From Pseudomonadota bacterium (GTDB lineage Bacteria > Pseudomonadota > Alphaproteobacteria > Rhizobiales > Xanthobacteraceae), in the NCBI GenBank assembly GCA_023431725.1, contig JAEYVN010000318.1, positions 1 through 5,165 of the forward strand: a DNA stretch of 5,165 bases. Direction: 5' to 3'. Shown piece after piece: positions 1-5,165 of this stretch. The position numbers and the translations under genes are program-made. Each line of letters opens with the position of its first letter. Within the stretch, counting starts at the first letter, position 1. The notes under the pieces are model-generated. The model did no database searches. It worked only from the letters and a program-made list of their open reading frames with translations, and was not told where the DNA came from.

Positions 1-699
1 GGACACGATCTGTTCGTCGGCGTTGAAGCTGGCATAGATCGGATTGACCGACACCAGCGTCGTCAGCACCGGCGCACCGGGACCGGCGGCGACGAGATTG
101 CCGACGGTGATCTCGAGCTTGCCGACGCGTCCTGCAACCGGCGCCCGCACCTGCGTATAGTCGAGATTGAGCTTGGCCGATTGCAGTGCCGCCTGCGCAG
201 CGCGCAGGTTGGCTTCGGCTTCACGATGCGCATTCTGACGCTGATCGAGATCGCGCGCAGAAATGATGCGCGTCTCCGAGAGTTGCTGTCCACGGTCCAT
301 TTCGGCCTTGGTCAGGAGCACGCGCGCCTGCGCGGCAACCACCTGCGCATCCGCGCGTTCGACCTCCGCGGCGTAAGGTGCCGGATCGATAGTGAGGAGC
401 AGGTCATCCTTCTTGACCAGCGCGCCTTCGCGGAAATGCACGGACTGCACGGCCCCCGCCACACGCGAGCGAACTTCGACGCGTTCGATCGCTTCGAGGC
501 GGCCGGAGAATTCATCCCACAAGGCAACATCGCGCTGTTGAACGATCGAGACCGACACCGGCAGAGCCGCAGGCTTCGCTACCGCTTCGTTGCTGACGGC
601 TTTGTCGGAGAAGGAAAGGATGCCAGCGCCCGCTCCGGCGAAAGCCAGAACGACAATGCTTCCAAGAAGAAACTTCCGTCGAGCAGATGAAATCGTCAT
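1..699 (-). CDS. RND efflux periplasmic adaptor (membrane fusion protein), N-terminal 233 residues, partial
   Basis: This is the periplasmic adaptor of a tripartite RND drug-efflux pump, which joins the inner-membrane pump to the outer-membrane channel. The frame is open from ATG 699 to the window edge, so the C-terminal part is missing. Seen: a basic start, a hydrophobic segment at about residues 9-28, a first lipoyl/barrel half with WDEFSGRLEA (61-70) and VRSRVAGAVQSVHFREGALV (76-95), then DPAPY (105-109), an alpha-helical hairpin rich in A, R and Q (about 110-178), and the second lipoyl half YTQVRAPVAGRVGK (181-194) followed by VGNLVAAG. These motifs are typical of the MexE/BpeE/AcrA class. 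No cysteine follows the hydrophobic segment, so it appears to be anchored or secreted rather than a lipoprotein. It lies 17 bp after the hydrolase gene and is surely cotranscribed with it. The ribosome binding site is weak. The pump gene should follow past position 1. Family assignment is near certain; drug specificity is unknown. Confidence 0.96.
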   Translation of the reverse strand, partial: MTISSARRKFLLGSIVVLAFAGAGAGILSFSDKAVSNEAVAKPAALPVSVSIVQQRDVALWDEFSGRLEAIERVEVRSRVAGAVQSVHFREGALVKKDDLLLTIDPAPYAAEVERADAQVVAAQARVLLTKAEMDRGQQLSETRIISARDLDQRQNAHREAEANLRAAQAALQSAKLNLDYTQVRAPVAGRVGKLEITVGNLVAAGPGAPVLTTLVSVNPIYASFNADEQIVS

Positions 700-716
700 G
701 TCGAACCCCGTGGCTG

Positions 717-1586
717 TCAGGTCTGAATGTGATGTTGAAAGGAAGCAGCGGACGGACACTTCAGGGTGTCCGCGAAAAACCCGGCGAAGCTCTCGCGCAA
801 GGGAGTCGCCCAAGGCGCGTCATCGGCAGCCGTTTGGAGCGCGCAAGGCCACCCTGTCGGAGCAGGTAGAAGACGATGGCGCACCGGCACACCCGATTCC
901 CGCAGGCGGCGTGCGTAGTTGGAGGTCTCGTCGCGCAAGAGATCGTCTTCCGCGGTCACCAGCAAAGCCGGTGCAACGCCGGCAAGGCGTGACGACACGA
1001 TCGGCGACGCATAGGGATGCGCGGCCTTGGCAGGCGATCCGAGATATTTGTGCCAGCCATCCGCCCATAGACAATCGGCGGGACCAGCCTTGGCTTCGCG
1101 CACCGAGCAGGTCGCGAGGCGGGCATCCACCATCGGCGACAGAAGGATTTGTCCCGCAAGCGTAGGGAATTGCTGATCACGCGCCATCAGCGCCAGAGCG
1201 GCGGCGAGATTGCCACCGGCTTCCTCGCCGGCGACATACAGAAGAGGCTTCTTGCCGGCCCATGCCGCGCGGCCGCGGCCGATATGCGTCAGCACATCGA
1301 TCGCCGCCTCCAGCGCCTGGGGAAAAGGATGTTGCGGGGCGAGCGGGTAATCGACCGATGCCACCACAGCGCCCGCCTCCGCCAAAAGGCACGCCACAGC
1401 CCGACCCGATTCCAGCGAGCCGGTGACAAATGCGCCGCTATGCAGATGGACGACCACCGGGGCATGCCGCGAAACGGCCGGTTGATAGACCCGCACATTG
1501 ACGCGCGATCCCCGCGGACCCGGAACCGCTTCATCGGTCCAAGCCACTCGAGATCCTGCAGAATTGCTTTTCTGATCGGTTGCCAT
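717..1586 (-). CDS. HSL-type alpha/beta hydrolase homologue lacking Ser and His of the catalytic triad (LlpE-like)
   Basis: A 289-residue protein of the hormone-sensitive-lipase (GDXG) branch of alpha/beta hydrolases, cytoplasmic with no signal peptide. Family landmarks are in order: the oxyanion motif region HLHSGAF (47-53; usually HGGGF), DYPLAPQHPFPQALEA (79-94; usually YRLAPEHPFPAAL), the nucleophile elbow VAGEEAGGNLAAA (118-130; usually GDSAGG), and the acid loop TAEDDLLRDE (211-220) with Asp215. The nucleophile serine is Glu122, the preceding Asp is Glu121, and the usual HGF near residue 244 reads TGW, so the catalytic His is also gone. The frame is intact and the fold signature well kept, so this looks like a maintained pseudoenzyme, not a decaying gene. 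It is the first gene of the efflux operon, divergent from the LysR gene and 17 bp ahead of the adaptor, as lipase-like llpE is in Burkholderia bpeEF/ceo loci. A binding or sensing role is inference. No strong Shine-Dalgarno precedes ATG 1586, and no alternative ATG lies upstream in frame. Confidence 0.92.
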   Translation of the reverse strand: MATDQKSNSAGSRVAWTDEAVPGPRGSRVNVRVYQPAVSRHAPVVVHLHSGAFVTGSLESGRAVACLLAEAGAVVASVDYPLAPQHPFPQALEAAIDVLTHIGRGRAAWAGKKPLLYVAGEEAGGNLAAALALMARDQQFPTLAGQILLSPMVDARLATCSVREAKAGPADCLWADGWHKYLGSPAKAAHPYASPIVSSRLAGVAPALLVTAEDDLLRDETSNYARRLRESGVPVRHRLLPAPTGWPCALQTAADDAPWATPLRESFAGFFADTLKCPSAASFQHHIQT

Positions 1587-1707
1587 TTCGCGTCTGGGGC
1601 GACAAGCCCTATATGTTGCGACGCAGCGAAAACTAGATACTCTTTTATCGGAATAAATAGGCCTCTATTGGCTTCACTGTTTCCACACGTGAATAATAGG
1701 TCACGAA
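1587..1707. promoter_or_regulatory. Divergent promoter/operator region between the efflux operon and lysR
   Basis: This 121-bp A+T-rich stretch must hold the promoters of both the efflux operon (leftward) and lysR (rightward). Visible elements are TTC-N7-GAA at 1681-1693, which fits the T-N11-A core of LysR-type boxes; TTCAC (1673-1677) facing GTGAA (1689-1693), flanked outside by CTATT (1665-1669) and AATAG (1695-1699); AATAG-gcct-CTATT at 1656-1669; and a near direct repeat, GAATAAATAGG (1651-1661) and GAATAATAGG (1691-1700). LysR regulators commonly bind such a shared region, repress their own gene and activate the divergent operon on ligand binding. The elements are seen; binding by this regulator is inferred. 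No convincing sigma70 pair was found for the efflux operon. Confidence 0.7.
1668..1697 (+). promoter_or_regulatory. Weak candidate lysR promoter (-35 TTGGCT, -10 AATAAT)
   Basis: TTGGCT (1668-1673) and AATAAT (1692-1697) are 18 bp apart and match the sigma70 consensus at 4/6 and 5/6 positions. Transcription would then begin only a few bases before ATG 1708, implying a nearly leaderless mRNA or use of ATG 1750. The pair overlaps the TTCAC/GTGAA dyad, which would suit autorepression. The close spacing to the start codon is a reason for doubt. Confidence 0.25.
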
Positions 1708-2646
1708 ATGGCTTCCATTTCAGTTTCCGGCCCGCGATACGACCAGCTCATGGCCATGAGGGCATTTGCCCGGGTCGTCGAAGCCGGCACGTTCACCCGG
1801 GCCTCCGACTCGCTGGATATGCCCAAGGCCACCCTGACCAAGCTGATCCAGACTCTCGAGGCGCACCTGCGAACCAGTCTTTTGAACCGAACCACGCGGC
1901 GGGTCACAGTCACCCCGGACGGAGCGGCCTATTACGAGCGCGTGGTGCAACTGCTCGCAGATCTCGACGAACTCGACGGCAGCATGGCGCTGTCTCAGAC
2001 AAGTCCGAAGGGCCGGCTGCGGATCGATATCAGCGGCTCGCTGGCAACATTGGTGGTGATCCCGGCCCTGCCCGACTTTCACGCCCGCTACCCCGACATC
2101 CAGATTGATATCGGCGTCAGCGACCGGGCAGTGAACCTCATTGCCGAAAATGTCGATTGCGTCATCCGTGGCGGCGAGATCTCAGACCAGTCGCTGATCG
2201 CGCGGCGCATCGCATCCTTATCATTCACCACCAGCGCCGCGCCGTCCTACATCGCACGATATGGTGAGCCGCAACACCCGAGTGAAATTACCGGAGCGCA
2301 TACGATCGTCGGCTATTTCAGCGCCGAGTCAGGCCGACACTGGCCGCTGAATTTCATGATCGATGGCGAGACGACCGATATCCACGGCAGATACATCACG
2401 GCCTTCAATGACGGCAGTTCCTATGTCGCCGCCGGTGTCGCGGGGCTCGGCATTCTGCAAGCCCCACACTTCATGGTGCAGCCCTATTTCGATGACGGAC
2501 GCCTGAAACCCATTCTTCAGGACTGGCAGACGGAGTCGTTGCCGCTGCACGTCGTCTATCCGCCGAACAGGCATCTGAGTACAAAGCTCAGGACATTCGT
2601 CGACTGGATCGCAGAGGTGTTCTCGAAGCATCCACTCATGCGGTAG
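1708..2646 (+). CDS. LysR-family transcriptional regulator (CrgA-like), probable regulator of the divergent efflux operon
   Basis: A 312-residue LysR-type regulator of normal length. The winged helix-turn-helix covers about residues 15-74 (LMAMRAFARVVEAGTFTRAS, then MPKATLTKLIQTLEAHL, then LLNRTTRRVTVTPDG). A linker helix (75-95) follows, then a substrate-binding domain starting at KGRLRID (101-107), with VDCVIRGGEI (149-158) and VAAGVAGLGIL (240-250), all typical of the CrgA/YhjC branch. ATG 1708 is preceded by AGG at 1698-1700 with seven bases between, which supports this start; the ATG at 1750 (Met15) is an alternative, since many relatives begin near that residue. It is divergent from the hydrolase-adaptor operon across 121 bp, the usual geometry for a LysR activator and its target, as with BpeT/CeoR. 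The effector is unknown; salicylate-like or drug ligands are only analogy. Its end converges on the monooxygenase gene. Confidence 0.95.
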   Translation: MASISVSGPRYDQLMAMRAFARVVEAGTFTRASDSLDMPKATLTKLIQTLEAHLRTSLLNRTTRRVTVTPDGAAYYERVVQLLADLDELDGSMALSQTSPKGRLRIDISGSLATLVVIPALPDFHARYPDIQIDIGVSDRAVNLIAENVDCVIRGGEISDQSLIARRIASLSFTTSAAPSYIARYGEPQHPSEITGAHTIVGYFSAESGRHWPLNFMIDGETTDIHGRYITAFNDGSSYVAAGVAGLGILQAPHFMVQPYFDDGRLKPILQDWQTESLPLHVVYPPNRHLSTKLRTFVDWIAEVFSKHPLMR

Positions 2647-2667
2647 GGCTGATGCCGCAGAGCTGTA

Positions 2668-2698
2668 AAATCCAGCGCCCGTGTCAGGCGCTGGATTT
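2668..2698. terminator. Probable bidirectional Rho-independent terminator
   Basis: A perfect 12-bp inverted repeat, AAATCCAGCGCC (2668-2679) and its complement (2687-2698), encloses a 7-base loop. The stem has a G+C-rich core and A/T-rich ends, giving TTT on the plus strand and TTTT on the minus strand at the 3' side. It lies 21 bp after the lysR stop and 25 bp past the monooxygenase stop, exactly between two convergent genes, so it can stop transcription from both sides. The short U-tracts are the only weakness. Confidence 0.85.
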
Positions 2699-2723
2699 AC
2701 TATCTTGGCTTTTCAGTCGTCGC

Positions 2724-3926
2724 TCAGGGGCGACGCACGCTTTCCAGAAGCGACGTCCGCAGCAGGAAATTCCGGTGCGCCACCGGATCGGCTGCCGTCT
2801 CACGCAAGAATGCGAAGTTCTTCTCGCGCTGTTCCTGGCTTTTCTCTTCCAGCCGCTTCTTGTTGGCGATCGTCTGCTGCTGAACATACTCGATGTTCAT
2901 CGGCCGGCGACGCTCTTCGTATCCCAGCAGCGTGTCTTCCGCTGCCCCACCCTGGATCACGGCGGTCAGTCGCGCAGCAAGATCGACAGCATCATGAATG
3001 CCGCAATTGAGACCAAGACCGCCGATCGGATTGTTCACATGCGCTGAATCGCCAGCAAGGAACACACGTCCCTTCTGGAACTTGACCGCCACGCGCTGGT
3101 GCACGTTGTAGATGTTGCGGTGAACGACGGTGTAATCCCCGCTCTTGGGGAAGAACTTCTGCAAGCGGGTCTGCACCGCCTCATCGTTCAACACCTGCTC
3201 ATCCGTCTCTCCCGGCACCGTCGGCATCACCACACGCCACAACCCGGAGCCGTCTTCACCAGCCACCTTGAACAGATTGCACCACTCGTCCGGGTCGGAA
3301 AAATAGGCGCGATAGCCTGCGCCCCGTTCTTTCTCGAAATCGAACGGCGTCGTCAGCACGAGAAAGCGTTCCGGAAAGGTATGCCCCTCGAACTCGATCT
3401 GGAGCGCCTTGCGCACCGTCGAACGGCCGCCGTCGGCGCCGACCAGATAACGGCCGGAAACAACCTCCTGCTCGCCGTCGCGATCGATCGTGAGCGTCAC
3501 GCCGTCAGCAGTCTGCTCCAAAGCCGTTGCGCGTGCGGAGAAATGCACCTCCGCATGCGACATGGCCTTGAGTCGCTCGATCGCCATCAAGGCAACCTTG
3601 TGCTGCTCGCATTGAACGACGAAAGGATGCGACGTGTCGTCCTTGAGGATCGCGTGGTCGAACTCCGCGACCACGCTGCCACTCGGACGATCCCAGAACT
3701 GAAACGTCCTCGCCACAAGCCCTCTGGCCACCACCTCGTCCAGCAGTCCCAGCGATGCCAGCATTTCCAGCGTTGCCGGGTGCAGGGTCGATGCGCGCGG
3801 CATCGCATTGACCTGCTCGCCCGCCTCATAGACACGGACAGGGATGCCCTTTTGTGCAAGGGCAAGTGCGGTGACGACACCGACGGGACCACCGCCGGCA
3901 ATAAGAACGGGCTGCTGAGAGGTCAT
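2724..3926 (-). CDS. FAD-dependent aromatic-type monooxygenase (PHBH-fold flavoprotein hydroxylase)
   Basis: A 400-residue single-component flavoprotein monooxygenase of the p-hydroxybenzoate-hydroxylase fold. These enzymes use NAD(P)H and O2 to hydroxylate aromatic or related rings in the cytoplasm. Seen: the Rossmann FAD motif GGGPVG (11-16) with Glu34 at the end of the second strand, MPRASTLHPATLEML (42-56), the DG motif GADGGRS (163-169), and the second FAD motif FLAGDSAHVNNPIGGLGLN (289-307) with Asp293. The C-terminal tail is helical and charged (about 345-400). It lacks the extra C-terminal thioredoxin-like domain of phenol hydroxylase or MhpA-type enzymes, which are longer. Its start lies 11 bp after the binding-protein stop, so the two are cotranscribed and perhaps translationally coupled; the ribosome binding site is weak. 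Automated pipelines might call it a 3-(3-hydroxyphenyl)propionate or salicylate hydroxylase, but the substrate cannot be assigned from motifs. Confidence 0.93.
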   Translation of the reverse strand: MTSQQPVLIAGGGPVGVVTALALAQKGIPVRVYEAGEQVNAMPRASTLHPATLEMLASLGLLDEVVARGLVARTFQFWDRPSGSVVAEFDHAILKDDTSHPFVVQCEQHKVALMAIERLKAMSHAEVHFSARATALEQTADGVTLTIDRDGEQEVVSGRYLVGADGGRSTVRKALQIEFEGHTFPERFLVLTTPFDFEKERGAGYRAYFSDPDEWCNLFKVAGEDGSGLWRVVMPTVPGETDEQVLNDEAVQTRLQKFFPKSGDYTVVHRNIYNVHQRVAVKFQKGRVFLAGDSAHVNNPIGGLGLNCGIHDAVDLAARLTAVIQGGAAEDTLLGYEERRRPMNIEYVQQQTIANKKRLEEKSQEQREKNFAFLRETAADPVAHRNFLLRTSLLESVRRP

Positions 3927-3937
3927 GGCGAAACCGG

Positions 3938-4915
3938 TTACTGTTGCTTGATGCCGGCGGCTTCGAGCGCGCTGGCCCAGAGAGCAACATCACTTACGAG
4001 TTCTTTCGCGAATTGCTCCGGCGTATTTCCGAGTGGATCCACACCGTATCCTGCCAGTTTCTCGGCGAACTTCGGATCCTTGACCGCTTCGATGACGATC
4101 TTGGATGCCTTGTCGATGACCTCTTTCGGCGTACCGGCCGGCGCCATCAGCGCATTCCAGGTCAATGACTTGTACTTCGGATAGCCGGATTCCGCGACCG
4201 TCGGTACATTGGCAAGCTGCGGCGCGCGCTTGTCACCGGACACAGCCAGCAGCTTCAGATTGCCGCTTGCGGCATGCGGCAGCGCATCGGACAGGTTCGA
4301 GAACATCGCCGGCACGTGACCGGCCAGCACGTCAGAAAGCGCCGGGGCATTGCCCTTGTAAGGGACGTGCACCATGTCGATGCCGGCCTCCTTCAGGAAC
4401 AGCGCCATCGAAAGATGCGCGAGGCTGCCCTGACCAGCGGAGGCATACGAGACGTTACCCTTGTTGTCCTTCACGTATTTGACGAACTCGGCCACGTTGT
4501 TGACCGGCATGTCCTTGTGAACGACCAGCACGAAGGGATTGGTGGCGACATTGCTGATCGTCGCGAAGTCCTTCAGCGGGTCGTACTTCACCTTCATCAT
4601 CTTCGGCACGACGGTCAGGACCGAATGCGCGGTCAGGAACAGCGTGTAACCATCTGGCTGAGCGCGTGCGACAAAATCAGCCGCGAGCGCGCCACCGGCG
4701 CCGCCCTTGTTCTCGACAACGAACTGCTGGTTGAGGCCTTCGCTCAACTTCTGCGCAACCATGCGTGCAATGCCATCGGTATTACCGCCAGCGGCAAACG
4801 GTACGATCACCGTCACCGGCTTTTGCGGCCAGCTTTGCGCGAACGCATTGCCTGACAGCAATGCTGTCGACAATGCGGCGATCGATGCCAGAACAATACG
4901 ACGTGTTGTCATCAT
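3938..4915 (-). CDS. Bug/TctC-family periplasmic substrate-binding protein (tripartite tricarboxylate transporter)
   Basis: A 325-residue extracytoplasmic binding protein of the Bug (TctC) family, which captures carboxylates or small aromatic and amide compounds for TctAB-type transporters or for signalling. A Sec signal peptide is clear: basic MMTTRR, a hydrophobic core, and AFA at 24-26 with cleavage before Gln27. The mature part has the family order: VTVIVPFAAGGNTD (34-47), VENKGGAGG (67-75), QPDGYTL (86-92), HVPYKG (183-188), VPTVAESG (237-244) and APAGTP (258-263). Length is standard. GGGAGG lies 5 bases before the first ATG and 8 before the second (4910-4912), so either Met may be used. 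It sits between a probable amidohydrolase gene and a flavin monooxygenase, suggesting it delivers their substrate. No TctA or TctB gene is in the window, so it may be one of the many orphan Bug proteins. The ligand is unknown. Confidence 0.96.
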   Translation of the reverse strand: MMTTRRIVLASIAALSTALLSGNAFAQSWPQKPVTVIVPFAAGGNTDGIARMVAQKLSEGLNQQFVVENKGGAGGALAADFVARAQPDGYTLFLTAHSVLTVVPKMMKVKYDPLKDFATISNVATNPFVLVVHKDMPVNNVAEFVKYVKDNKGNVSYASAGQGSLAHLSMALFLKEAGIDMVHVPYKGNAPALSDVLAGHVPAMFSNLSDALPHAASGNLKLLAVSGDKRAPQLANVPTVAESGYPKYKSLTWNALMAPAGTPKEVIDKASKIVIEAVKDPKFAEKLAGYGVDPLGNTPEQFAKELVSDVALWASALEAAGIKQQ

Positions 4916-4920
4916 TTCTT

Positions 4921-4926
4921 CCTCCC
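4921..4926 (-). promoter_or_regulatory. Strong ribosome binding site of the Bug-family gene
   Basis: GGGAGG on the minus strand lies 5 bases before ATG 4915 and 8 before ATG 4912. It is the best Shine-Dalgarno in the window and suggests high expression, as expected for a periplasmic binding protein. The spacing slightly favours the second ATG. Confidence 0.85.
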
Positions 4927-4982
4927 AGAAAAGTTTGAATTATCCCGGCAATCAAAAAGCAAACTGCATACCAATCGCACTC

Positions 4983-5008
4983 ACTTCAGTGCGCAGCGGC
5001 ACTGAAGT
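4983..5008. repeat. Perfect 10-bp inverted repeat overlapping the upstream stop codon
   Basis: ACTTCAGTGC (4983-4992) and GCACTGAAGT (4999-5008) form a perfect stem with a 6-base loop. The stop codon (4986-4988) of the amidohydrolase-like gene is inside the stem. On the leftward transcript no T-run follows at once; TTTTT appears only about 25 bases downstream, so it is a poor intrinsic terminator. An mRNA 3' stabiliser, an attenuating stem or an operator for the following gene are possible. The remaining gap to the binding-protein start is short and has a lone GATAAT (4939-4944, minus strand) that could be a -10 box, without a good -35. Confidence 0.6.
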
Positions 5009-5165
5009 CCTGAATAACGTTGCTGCGCGCAACGCGGACGCGACGGATTCCTTCAGGCGTATTGCGGCTGCGTCCGACAAAACGCGGAACACCGTCGGTA
5101 ATGACGGCACTCACGGCTGCAATGTCACCATTCGCAAGCGCAGAAATAGCGTCGTCCTTCGAGCC
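4986..5165 (-). CDS. C-terminal end of a probable amidohydrolase (partial)
   Basis: An open minus-strand frame enters from the right edge and ends with TGA at 4986-4988, giving the last 59 residues. The piece GSKDDAISALANGDIAAVSA followed by VITDGVPRFVGRSRNTP resembles the C-terminus of amidohydrolase-superfamily enzymes (cytosine-deaminase/imidazolonepropionase-like), where the chain returns to a small beta-sandwich with a pattern like V-x-x-V-x-V-D-G. The metal-binding and catalytic residues would lie upstream, outside the window, so the family call rests on this tail only. Codon choice and composition match the neighbours, which supports a real gene. It lies 70 bp ahead of the binding-protein gene on the same strand and may be in the same operon, with a stem at its stop codon. 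That it is coding is more certain than its family. Confidence 0.6.
   Translation of the reverse strand, partial: GSKDDAISALANGDIAAVSAVITDGVPRFVGRSRNTPEGIRRVRVARSNVIQDFSAAAH

Noticed and set aside
181..690. Plus-strand open frame opposite the RND adaptor
   Set aside because: The minus-strand frame has unmistakable adaptor motifs throughout; this one has none.
590..1165. Plus-strand open frame opposite the adaptor start and the hydrolase
   Set aside because: Low-complexity basic composition and full overlap with two well-supported genes.
1600..1650. Promoter for the hydrolase-adaptor operon
   Set aside because: Leftward A+T-rich hexamers are present, but no -35/-10 pair with acceptable spacing could be defended; a LysR-activated promoter may lack a good -35.
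1686..1691. CACGTG palindrome as a specific operator
   Set aside because: A 6-bp palindrome alone is expected by chance, and it is only part of the larger dyad already listed.
1149..2108. Plus-strand open frame of 319 codons spanning the hydrolase antisense, the divergent promoter region and the start of lysR
   Set aside because: It overlaps lysR in another frame and the hydrolase on the opposite strand, and its protein is arginine-rich with no family motif.
2652..3047. Plus-strand open frames starting just after lysR and running into the monooxygenase region
   Set aside because: They contain the terminator hairpin and are antisense to the conserved C-terminal part of the monooxygenase; no family features.
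3099..4184. Plus-strand open frame of 361 codons opposite the monooxygenase and binding-protein genes
   Set aside because: It is antisense to two clear family members, runs across their junction, and its protein is rich in R, H and L without any recognisable domain, as expected for a shadow frame in G+C-rich DNA.
4983..5008. Hairpin considered as an intrinsic terminator
   Set aside because: No T-run follows the stem directly on either strand, and the downstream gene lies on the same strand within 70 bp, so operon continuation is at least as likely.

Overview
The window looks like a piece of a proteobacterial chromosome of moderately high G+C with short intergenic gaps. Protein style (LysR of the CrgA type, RND adaptor of the MexE/BpeE type, Bug-family binding protein) points to an alphaproteobacterium such as a member of the Hyphomicrobiales. 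A betaproteobacterium cannot be excluded from sequence alone. No RNA genes, insertion sequences, CRISPR arrays or phage genes were seen.

Left half (1-2646) is an efflux locus. A plus-strand LysR regulator (1708-2646) is divergent from a minus-strand operon. That operon begins with an HSL-type alpha/beta hydrolase (717-1586) and continues 17 bp later with an RND periplasmic adaptor (1-699, running off the left edge). The order LysR / lipase-like protein / adaptor matches the llpE-bpeEF-oprC (ceo) type of LysR-controlled multidrug efflux locus known from Burkholderia, so an inner-membrane RND pump is expected just beyond position 1. The hydrolase has lost both its nucleophile serine and its catalytic histidine, so it is probably a pseudoenzyme. 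The 121-bp divergent region is A+T-rich and carries several small dyads, including a T-N11-A LysR-type box.

A strong hairpin at 2668-2698 separates the convergent ends of lysR and the next unit and probably terminates both.

Right half (2724-5165) is a minus-strand catabolic-looking operon. Read in transcription order, it holds the last 59 codons of a probable amidohydrolase (entering from the right edge), a 70-bp gap, a Bug/TctC periplasmic binding protein (3938-4915) with a clear signal peptide and ribosome binding site, and, 11 bp later, a FAD-dependent aromatic-type monooxygenase (2724-3926). Together they suggest capture of an organic acid or aromatic substrate followed by ring hydroxylation and hydrolysis. 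The actual substrate cannot be read from the sequence, and no TctA/TctB membrane genes lie in the window. A perfect 10-bp inverted repeat overlaps the stop codon of the amidohydrolase.
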